From NCBI GenBank assembly GCA_001584585.1, contig LSYV01000003.1, positions 1,092,476 through 1,128,310 on the forward strand: 35,835 nucleotides of DNA, in the 5' to 3' direction. This document shows, one piece after another, positions 21,956-31,723 of the stretch. Position 1 is the first letter of the stretch, and each line of letters opens with the position of its first letter. Origin of the DNA: Gonium pectorale (lineage: Eukaryota > Chlorophyta > Chlorophyceae > Chlamydomonadales > Volvocaceae). The notes below the pieces were generated by a model. That model was not told where the DNA came from. It did no database searches and was given only the letters and a program-made list of their open reading frames with translations. The position numbers and the translations under genes were made by a program.

Positions 21956-24900
21956 ATGCGCTGCCTTCAAGGCCCAGCGTGCCGCCCTGGCGGTTGCACC
22001 CCTAGGCAGCAAGCTCGTAGCTGCTTCCATGTCCGTCAAGCTCGGTTCCTGTGCCAAACTTCCTCGCAGCCCAACCCCACGGCATCCGCTCCTCCGACAC
22101 GACCTGTCACCTTCAGCGGATCTAACGAAGCAGACACCAGTAGCAGCAGCAGGCGTCAACTGCTCCTCGGCTCGGCAGCCCTGCTGTGCCTGGCGGGGTC
22201 TGGGGCCGCTGTCGCCCCTGCCCGCGCCGAGTCCATTGCGACCGTGGCCGCCCCGTCTCCAGGGGCAGGCCTGGCCCCCAGCGCAGCAGCTGCGACCGTT
22301 GAGCGCATCAACGTAGCGCCCGACCTGAACATCAGTCGGGTGGGGTCGGTGGCTGGGTTGGGAGCGGGTCTGAAGCTGGGGATGGATCTGGAAGATCCCA
22401 CCGGGTCCGCCGGAGGCGCTTCCACCCCGTTCTGGTCAGCCCCCTGCCTTGCATGCGCCTGCATAAGCATAAAGAGCCTCGCTGCCGCGTGACGGCCTCC
22501 GCACGTTCTGCGAGCTCCGGCCTCCTTGTAGCAGGGAGGGGCAGGGAGGGGCGAGGCTGCCCCGCTAGCCGGGAGCCCCTCCGATTTCAGCAGCCTCGCA
22601 ATCACCTCCCGCACCCCGTTCGCCCCCCTCGGTCACTTACCGTTAGGTGATCAAGGGCTGCTGGCAGCTCAGTGGCGGCCACAGGTGTGTGCGGGTGCGG
22701 GCATGGGCATGCGCAGGGCTGTGCGCTTCTGGCTGCCGCTGGCCGCCCAGCCTCCCGTTGGAAGCGCGGAACCGCACAGCCAGCCCCGCGCAGCCAGCAC
22801 CGCACAGCCGGCGCCGCATCTGTTGGAGCGCATCTCATGCCTCGTGCTCGTGTCGGTGGCGACTGCGGGCGGGGCCCATATGCACCAGGCAGCGCTAACG
22901 CCTCCGTACCCCCCCTGTCGCCAAAGTATCAAACTGGTGGCCAGGGCGGGAATGCGCCACTTGTGTTGGGCGTCACGGTTTCCATGCGGCGTTAATATGT
23001 CGTCCGCGCAGCACGACGCGTTCCGGCGTGACTCAAGCATCACCGCGACGCGGGGGCGCACTGTGCGACACGATGTAGCACGCCGCACCGGCGTGTCGCC
23101 CCCTCTGTCCATCTGCGCCAGGGGCGAAAGGGAGTCGGACCGCACCGGCGGCCAGGCGGCGGTGGAGGACTTCGAAAAGTTCGCGGCTGCCGGGATCACC
23201 ACCTTCGATGCCGGTAGGAGGCATGGGCTCGTTACGCCGCACAGCGCCGTTGCGCCCGCTTCTACGAGCCGCTCTACGGCTCATACGGCCTCATTCGCGA
23301 CCGCTCGCTGAGCTGCCTCCCCCGCGTGTGCCCCCGCACCCCTCTTGCCGGAGGCAGCCGACCACTACGGCCCCGCCGAGGCGCTCATTGGCCGCTACCT
23401 GTCGTCGCACCCCGACAGGCGGCCCTCGACGCAGGTCAGTCGCTGCGGGAGGGAGGCCGCCCAGGCGGCACCGTGGGGGGGGGCGGGGGCGCAGACGGGC
23501 GTGTGCGAGGTGCGGCAAGGACCCCGCTCCATTGCCAACCACATCCGCCACGCCTCCCCCAGGTCCTGACAAAGTACTGCGTATTCAGCCGACAGGACAT
23601 GGCGCTCATCAACAAGGAGGCCGTGAAGCAGGTGCGCGCGGCACCTGGTTCGGAGGGGCGGATGGACTGCGGCAGAAGGGTGATGCACCACGCACAGCCC
23701 GGGAGATCGGGTGTGGCATCCTAGCAAGGGTTGTGGGCATGAGCGGGGATGTGACCAAAAGGCCTTCGGTTGCTAGCCCAACCCCGACCTGACCCGCTCC
23801 TCTCCAGGCTGTCAACCAATCCCGGAACCGGCTGGGGGTCGGCACCGTGGACCTGATGCAGTACTACTGGGGCGATTACGACGTGCGACGGTGCGTGCGG
23901 TACGGTTGTACGGGCATGCCGAACGGGCCTGCCGGGGTACGCGCGTGCTACGGCCATCTGTGCTGGCCGGCTGTGCCGGCCGGCAACACGCCGGTCTGCT
24001 GGGCCCATCCGGCGGTCCGGCCCAACTCACGCTCCTGCTCCCGCTTCAGCTGCAGCTGGCGCAGATCTTGAGCATAGGGCACGAGGACACTCAGGATAGG
24101 GATGTTTCCTTGGCGCCGTGCCATGTTCCCCTACGCAAACCGTCGGTTACAATACGGTAGCGCACCAGCCGTCTGAACTCGTTCAAGCAGAGTTCGGCAT
24201 GCGTGCAAAGGTGCCTTTCGGGTGAGCGCTTCCCAACCACGTGGCCCGATGCCATCTTGCCATGGCCCCGGCCCCGGTCCCTTTGCAGGTACGTCGACGG
24301 CGCGCTGTACCTGGCCGAGACGGCCTCTGAGGGCCTCATCCGCCACGTGGGGGTGACCAACTTCGACGTCCCGAGGATGGAGGCCATGGCGAGGGCTGGT
24401 GTGCCCATCGCCACCAACCAGGTGATCCTACCGGAGAGGGCCTGCTGAGCGGGTGGAAGGTGGGAGGTGTTGGCAAATCAACAGCGCGAATGAGATGGGT
24501 GTTAGCGCTTCACTTGCGTAAGGGCGTTTGTCGTTCCGCAGCCCCAACGGCCGCGCTGGCGCAGTTGCGTTCCTACAGCCGCACGCGCCCACCACACCAG
24601 GCCCCGGCCCACGCCACTGCCCCACGGCCTTTCATGTCCCCCGGTTCTCTGCCGAACAACGCGAGGCAGCGCCTTCAGCCGCAGCCGCAGGTCCCCAATC
24701 CCGCAAAACCCCAACCCTTTTTTCTGAAGAAAGATCACCGGATGAGAGGCGATAAAGGGCGCAGACAGTCCTCCCGTGACGAGAACCACCAAAACCCTGT
24801 CCGAACAGGGGGGCCCCCGCACACGGCCCCCACCCCCTCAGCCCTCCTGCCTTACGTGCGAAGGCTCGGTCGCCGCAACCACTTCTTTTTCAGCCTGTTG

Positions 24901-26478
24901 AGGACTGCACCGGCCCGCCCGACAGCTGCAATACTCCCTGCTGGACCGGCGGCCGGAGAACGGCATGTCAGCCTTCTGCGCCGCCAACGGCATCGCGCTG
25001 CTGCCGTACGGTGTGCTGGCGGGCGGCTTCCTGTCGGACAAGTACCTGGGGGTGCCGGCCAGCAAGTGGGTGGGAGGGGTTGGCTGGCGAGGGGACGTGC
25101 GTGGAGGTCGCTGGGTGTTTTTTGTCTCAATCCCATGGCGACATGCGTTGGGTTGGGTTCATGTCCATGGTAAGGTCTCAAGACATGCGCACTGCATACA
25201 AGGCTTTCCGACCTCGCTGTATGTGTGCTGAGTTCCTGAACTCATGCTCCATAACCGCGCATATCCCTCCAGGGTGTCAGCAGATACCTACTCCAAGGGC
25301 AAGTACTCCCGTGTAATCCTCGCGGCCGGGGGCTGGGACTGGTTCCAGCAGCTCCTACAGGTAAGCCCGGGCAGGGGATGACCGCCGTGTGACCTTGCGT
25401 ACCTGAGTCCAGCGTGGCTCTTTCGCGCCCGCCTTTCGAGACGGCCATCCCTCCCTGTGTCACGCATGCCAGAAGCGAGGAGGCCAGAAGCGAAGTGGGC
25501 GGTTGCAGGCGCACAGCTGCGCCTTACGGAACTGTGGCGTGTGGAGCTGGCCTGTATATGTTTGGCATGGTACAGGCGCACGTGCTGTCCCATTGGATGG
25601 CATCACGGGGCTGCCACAGTGCTGCTTGTCCACACGCTGGTGGTGCCAAGGACCGCGCGGGGCGCGCCTTGCTGCCGCACAGTCCTCGCAGCCGGGCACG
25701 GCTCGCGTGACTGCACTTACCTGCTCGCCCCGTTTTGTCCATTCACGTGTCACGGCCCTGCCCCCACCGGCACCTGTGCTCCGCCGGCTGCCAGGCCCTG
25801 GACTCCGTGGGCCGAAAGCACGACACGTCCATCTCCAACGTGGCGGCGCGCTGGGTGCTGCAACGGCCGGGTGTGGCGGCAGTCATCCTGGGGGCGCGGA
25901 ACGCCAACCACGTGGAGGTAAGCACGGGCCGGTCCGGGGCCGGGGGTAGCAAGGGAGGAGCCGGGAGGAGGGGGGGCAGGTTGCCAGGTTGCCCTTGAGT
26001 GTGCTATCCAACCTCAACATTATGGGGCTGCCATGCGCAAGTCGGCAGGTACGGACAACCGATGCTGAAACAGATACCAGCGCTGTGGGGCCTGCAGGGG
26101 TGCTACCTCAGGGTCGTCCATGGGCCTGGCATGCTCACGCCTGCTGCACAGCCGATTGCTGCTGCTATCACTGTGCTAACGCACATGCGGCGGCTCAGTG
26201 TCGGGCGGCGATACACAGTGCCGGTAGACGTTGCTGCGACCGGGGGTCGGCCGCAGGGCAGGCCATCCGGCACCTCCGCGATCAGTCAATCATTACCATC
26301 GCCCTCGTTCCGGCGCTTTGAACCAGAATCCCGTTCCCGTTCCCGCCTGCAGGACCAACAGCGGCTGTTCAGCTTTGCGCTCGACTCGGACGACCTGGGC
26401 GCCATCGACGACGTGCTGGCGCGCGGGCGGAGGCCCACCAGCGACTGCTACTCGTGGGAGCGGGGCGGCGAGTGGTGA
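21956..26478 (+). CDS. Aldo/keto reductase, predicted thylakoid lumen
   Basis: Eleven exons: 21956-22339, 22647-22684, 23122-23213, 23358-23434, 23563-23631, 23808-23890, 24289-24421, 24926-25065, 25273-25360, 25795-25917, 26353-26478; all phases agree, 450 residues. The N-terminus is a two-part plastid signal: a Ser/Arg/Ala-rich stroma-targeting part, then SSSSRRQLLLGSAALLC with twin arginines at 66-67 and a likely cut after ARA (89-91), as in Tat-pathway lumen proteins. The barrel follows: VIKGCWQLSG, FDAADHYG, VLTKYCVF, VDLMQYYWGDY, IRHVGVTNFD, LQYSLLDRRPENGM, LLPYGVLAGGFLSDKYLG and GVAAVILGARNANHVE. Catalytic Asp170, Tyr175 and Lys201 are present, but the usual histidine (QFHW in relatives) is Tyr240. 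The family reduces carbonyls with NADPH; the substrate is unknown. Confidence 0.92.
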
Positions 26479-28359
26479 AGCGCCGCCCAGTCAGCCTGTG
26501 CCTGTCCGGACAGGGGCATCCTTCTGGGAGTGTGATGTGCATGTGTCGTGAAGTCGCGCGCTACAGGCCGTATGCACATGTGGCGCGCCTGGCGCACCGG
26601 AAGCACTTGATACAGCGGTATTGGGGCTTGGTTATCGGCAGGGGAGATCCCTTGGTCATTGTTCATTCCGCACCTAGCATGCCGTGGGCCCGAGACACAC
26701 TAGGGTACGCCCCTCGGCGTTAGCGGGGCGTCGAGCCCCGTGCGCGAGGCCACGGCATTTCAACGCTGTGTTCCTTTCTGCTGGCCCTGACGCGTATATA
26801 TCAGTCACGCAAGTGCGATCCCTGGTTGCGATCCCTGCTGGACAGGGGCTCCCCGAACTGTTCCGAGCTGGGTTTTGCACCCTGCCTCCCATGGTGGCCT
26901 ATCCCGTCCGCTAGCTGCGAGGCTAGGCCATCGACAGGTGTGGGCGCGGCCTTCGGATTGTGTATTCCTCCGGAGGCTTGGAAGACGGTCGGGTCATCGG
27001 CTTTTCAGAGGAAGTATTGCCACGGTGCGGGGTTACGTTCCATACCATGCTGTTTGATACAGTTTGCCCACGCCCGCCAGGTCAGTGTGGAACATGTCCA
27101 TGCATTGGATACTGTTACTTGCCCATAGACCTGCCCCATCGTTTAACGAGCGTTGCGAAAGGCAGCAAGAGAGTGCAGCATGTACATGCACACAGCTCTG
27201 CGAAAACATGCATACGCAGCCTTGGGCACACCCAGACCAATCAGCCGTTGACGTCGTATTATCCGGTCTACGGCGGTGGCCGTTCGCACGTTAACCGGGT
27301 GTCCGCAGTGGTTGCGCCAAGCCCGGAGACGGCGAGCGATGGAAAGGGGCAATACAACTCATGTAAACACGAGCCGTGGTGTTCTTAAAAGGAGTCAGGG
27401 TGCAGGTGCCTGCAGCGTGTGCAGGGCCTGCCTGCTCACGGACAGTTCATGCATGTACTTCGGATGCCATGCCCAACAAGCCACAACGTCGAAACAGTCG
27501 ATGCCAAATCGCAATCAATTTGTAGTGCAGTTTGTCATGTCTCGCCAAATCCTCCAACCCTTTTGGACGACCTACTATGGGAGCAACGAGTATACGAGTT
27601 CTTACGAAAACTCGCAAGATGGGTTACCTGGTTATGTCGTCTGCCGGGATACCCGGAGAACTGTTCGGTGCCCCTGCGAACGACAGGAAACGGCGAACCC
27701 TCGGTTTCGAAACTCCAAGGGCCGCGACTGAGGTGAAGGGCTCAAAATTTATGGCATCCAGTTGAAGCAACCAGTGTATGGTGCGTCGTGTCGGGATTCG
27801 AACACGCCCCTGCATGCGATGCCTGCAAGCTCCAAGCCCAACACGGGCCCGGTGCAGCTACGGCCCAGGCAGCGCTCCAGCAGTCTCGCGTACCCGCAGC
27901 TCAATCAGCGGCCTCCGTATGCGCACCACCGTGCCCTCCACAGCCTGCCGCTGAGGCCCACATGAAGGTCGGCGCGGGCGAACCCAAATGAAAGGATCAC
28001 GGGCACGAGGGCAGTACAGCGCACCGTTGGCCTACCGGAGGGCACAGGGCGGGATTCAGCCGAAGAAACCCGAGCGGTGAAGCTCCACACTAGGGTCGTG
28101 CGTTAAACAGCCATAACCAGTCCGAGTCACGTGCGCCGTTGCATCAGTCCGAAGTCACGGCTCGGCACTTCCTGCTGCGCCATGAACCGTCCGCCAAGTT
28201 CGGTGCAGCCCGGTGCCGCCGCAATGCAACAGCCTATCACCCCATACGCGTCTGGTGTGCAGCGAGGCCCTGCTACATGGTTCACCTCACACAGAGGAAT
28301 GGGGCATCGACACAACCCCAACCAATGACAGGGAACGCGCCGTGCCTGGAGGCCCACCG
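26479..28359. other. Convergent intergenic region
   Basis: Separates the 3' ends of the aldo/keto reductase (+) and NCBP3 (-) genes. A sense TGTAA at 27362-27366 is the only clear signal for the former, about 885 nt after its stop. No TGTAA was found for NCBP3. No exon recognised; it contains a tRNA-like fragment at 27780-27838. Confidence 0.45.
27780..27838 (-). other. tRNA-like 3' fragment or primer-binding site
   Basis: On the minus strand this reads ...GTTCGAATCCCGAC ACGACGCACCA, with a perfect tRNA B box and an encoded CCA end. No matching 5' acceptor strand is found upstream, and the T stem pairs poorly, so it is not an intact tRNA gene. The plus strand, starting TGGTGCGTCGTG, also has the form of an LTR-retrotransposon primer-binding site. 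Either reading points to a mobile-element remnant. Confidence 0.4.
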
Positions 28360-31300
28360 TCACTCGTCCATACCGGGCTCTCCGCCGCCACCGTCACCCG
28401 CGTCAGCTGCGCCCTCAGCGCCCCCGTCCCAGGTCCCATCCTCCTCTGCCGCTTGTCCGCCCTCCGCCTCCCAGCCCTCGCTCTTCTCCCCGTATCCCCC
28501 ATCCTCCCCCGCGGCTGCCATGGCCCGCCCACCCCCCCGCCCGCCCCGTCGCCCGCGGCCGCGGCGCCCTCCATGGCCCCGGCCGCCTTCGCCCTCCTCC
28601 CATCCGGGCCCGTTGGTCGGCCGAGCACCCTCCTCCGACGGCCTTGCGGCGGGGTCCTCATCTTCCAACTCGGTGTAGTCCAGGACGTGCCCCTTGGCGG
28701 GCAGCACACCGGCAACGGCGCCCTCTAACAGGCCTTTGCCGCCGTAGGGCTGCAGCGCCGGCCGCACGGCTTTGAACGCCAGGCGCTGGCCGCCTCTCGC
28801 GCCCCGCTGCCGCTTCATCGGCACGTCGCCATCCTCGTCCTGGGGCAAGAGCCATGCGCAGGGAAGGGCAGTAAAGAAGCGCGCGGAGAGGGAGTGTTGA
28901 AGACTGAGTTGCCTTGCTGGCGCCCGCAGCACAGCGCAGGGAAGCATGCCCGGATGGCCATCTCATGCAGTGGAAAGCGAAATCCGCTGGTGCCGGTCAC
29001 ACCCACAGCATTCCAGGAGCACAGGGTGACTGCAGGATGCGTTGAACAACAGCGCGTGCCTGGAGGTGGACAGATAATGCCGCCCGTAGTATGTTCCCAG
29101 CCAGACCCACCATGCCAGCTCCGGGCCCATCGTCGTCGACATCCATGTCCTCAGGCCCGTCGCCGTCCCCTCTCCGGAACGGCCGCTTGCCGAGACGCTG
29201 TGAAGCGAGACGGGCCGGAGCGCATTTTGAGTCGAGGAGCCAAGCGAAGACGGCCATCACGGTGATGCGTGTGGGAAACCAGGCGACCATGTTCAGCGGC
29301 ATACAAGTGCGAGGCCCGAGCCTGGCGCCCAGCATTTCAATCAACCCCACCCAAACGCTTCCCGCCTTACCGCCTGTCCTCGGCCGCCCCTGCCGCGTCC
29401 GCGCCTACCGCCGCCCGCGTCCCTTCCGCCCGACTTCCAGAGCTCTCGCGTCCGCTTGGGCGCGTCCATGTCTCGCACGTCCTCCACAGTCGCCATACGA
29501 TAAACTAGCGAAATGGGCGTGCCGGCCTTGACGAAATCCCGGCCCTGCCGAGGACACAGCGATATCAGAATAGCAGAGAGCGGAGCAATGCGCAAACGAG
29601 CTGTGCAGACACACGCCTGCGGCTGGGGCCTTTATGACTGTCGTACCTTGTGCCACACGTACGGCAAGTTCACCACATCAGCTAGGTTGTCTGGCACGGG
29701 CAACTCCGGCTGGTAGCATACCGCTGGCTGCTCCTGGCTGCCCTCCTGCCCCTCGCGCTGCTGCGGCTGCGTGACGACCTCCGGCGGCAGCGGTGTGCCC
29801 TTCGCCACCATGGCCCGCTTCGCACTGTTGCCGTCCGCAAACAGCACGTTGCCTGCATGCATCGTAGCTTATCGCCAAGAGGTCACCACCATAACGCCAC
29901 AAGCCTATCAGGTTACGGGCAGTGGCGTGCCCGTAAGTGAGGACGCAGATGCACAGACGCCAGGCGGCGCGACCCGAGCAACAAGAAGCGCCCTCGCTCA
30001 CCCACAAGCGTGAGTGTGGCCAAGGTTTGAGCACAGCGCGCCATTAAGCCGCATCAGGCCCCTTGTCATGGCCTTAGCGCCTGCATGCCAGCTTAGCAGG
30101 CCCCCACTCACAAGATGAGTCGTCAATCCACTCCACGAACACGGGCCCGTACTCCGAAAAGTACGACAGCACCTCCTTGGTGCTCATCACGTCCACGCCG
30201 TACAAGTACACGGCCTCCGGCCGCCGCTCGACGTTCGCGCCCACCTCCTTGCGCGTCTCGTACAGGTCTGCGATGGGCGTTCCATGGGCAAACGGGTCAA
30301 GGCGCTGGTCTTCGTGGTGATATGCGATCCAGCAATAGGATGCCGGGCTGTTCAGAGGCGTGTCTTGAGTCCGGGTTCCCACGCAATGATGAGCATGCCC
30401 GCGGTAGAGCCCTCTCAGACAGCCAAACAGGGAAGTGCTCATTGTAAGTCCGCTGGAGCCGCAGCGCCCGGAGAACCACCTCAGCCGCTCACAGCTGTCA
30501 GCGACGCGCCGACTGCCCTCGTCTGTCAAAGGTCCCTTCTTGCCCCACCCACCCATGTCCATGAGCACAGCCTCCGTGGGCTGGTACGACACTCCAAATT
30601 TGACGGCCCGTCGCGCCCGCGCCTCCAGCTCCTCATCCGGCCGGTAAGAGTCCAGCGCCGGGGCCAGCGGGGCCTCCAGCTGGAAGCGGGCGGCGCGCGC
30701 AGCACGCTTGTCCCGCTCTTCCTGCACGGACACGACAACGCGGCATGTGGGCACCGTTGCAAACTCCGCCAAGCCGCACTTGCAAGCCCGTCCGGCCATA
30801 GCGGTCTAGCCTGGCGGCGCTGCTTGGGTCCAGGAGGCCACCCGCTCGTTCATGCCAGGTTGTCGCCCTCTCCCAGCCACTGCCGCCACTCCTCTACCTG
30901 CGAAAAGAGGTCAAGGTCCCCTGTTGTGAAGCCGGGGGCCCCCCTGAAGCGCTCCTTCCGAGCCTCCATCATGAGCTTGAAATCCCGCCTTGAGCGCCCT
31001 GGGTCATGGTACTGCGTCCCGAAGCGCTCAGCCCTGCAGAGCCATCAGGTTGCAGTGGGCCCAGGGGGGTAGGCACGATAGACACGCGAGGCCATGCCCA
31101 ACATACGCAGCCACAGGATATGCGCCCATGCAGAAGCACATGCACCCATGCTCCGGGGCAGCCACTGGCCCGGGCGTGTAGCCGGGAGGCACGGCGGGGC
31201 ACAAGCTGCCGGACACGCCCCCACCTCCGGACTCCTCAGACCATGCCTGCGTGCTAGCATGCGCACCGTCGTCTGTGTTTCTCGCGCTCCTCGTCCAGAG

Positions 31301-31412
31301 CGGACTGGCGGGCACCGTCGTTCGGCCCTTGTGGCAGGCTGAACAGTATGGGCAGATGATCTGGGCTCTGAGCACGAGGCCCGGGGCCGAATTCTTCCGC
31401 TGAGTCCGTCAT
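28360..31412 (-). CDS. NCBP3: NCBP3, nuclear cap-binding protein subunit 3
   Basis: NCBP3 binds capped RNA with NCBP1 and helps poly(A) RNA export. Exons 31412-31267, 31033-30898, 30721-30553, 30309-30112, 29852-29647, 29544-29371, 29197-29111 and 28839-28360 give 531 residues with all phases consistent. The core is RPEAVYLYGVDVMST (180-194), EYGPVFVEWIDDSSC (203-217), NVLFADGNSAKRAM and then LVYRMATVEDVRD. The family motif RLGKRP starts at residue 344. Before the core are three related motifs, RRAERFGT, ARAARFQ and RRAVKFGV. The C-terminal half has two Arg/Gly-rich stretches and acidic DMDVDDD-type runs, as in other NCBP3 proteins. The acceptor at 30310-30312 (GAAG) is unusual but is the only one preserving phase. 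An alternative is that exon 2 reads on to a stop at 30850-30852. Confidence 0.88.
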
Positions 31413-31723
31413 GATGCAGGTAATGTAAGCTGGATGTGTGGGTAGTTTAGGAGTAAGTGCCGTAGGTCACATACGGTACGCGCCGCGCACCGCAGAAAGA
31501 CGCCCCTAGGGATTAGCACAGTGCTTCGATAATGCGCTCTACCCTCAGTAGCAGCCAGGTCTCATGATTCGGCCCCGGTGAATCGGCCCATTGAATCCTA
31601 ATACGCGTACTGCAGCGGGTCGCTGTAACCGGGCGCCCTGTGCTTTCCAGGACTCCACGACCCACTTCTACATACAATAAGACGCGTGAATGACCCTGGC
31701 GGCCTCCTAGGTGTCACAGAGCC
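31413..31723. promoter_or_regulatory. Divergent promoter, NCBP3 / CobW-WW
   Basis: 311 bp between the two start codons of oppositely oriented genes. It must contain both promoters and 5' UTRs. The sequence is of mixed composition with no clear TATA box. Inferred from layout. Confidence 0.6.
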
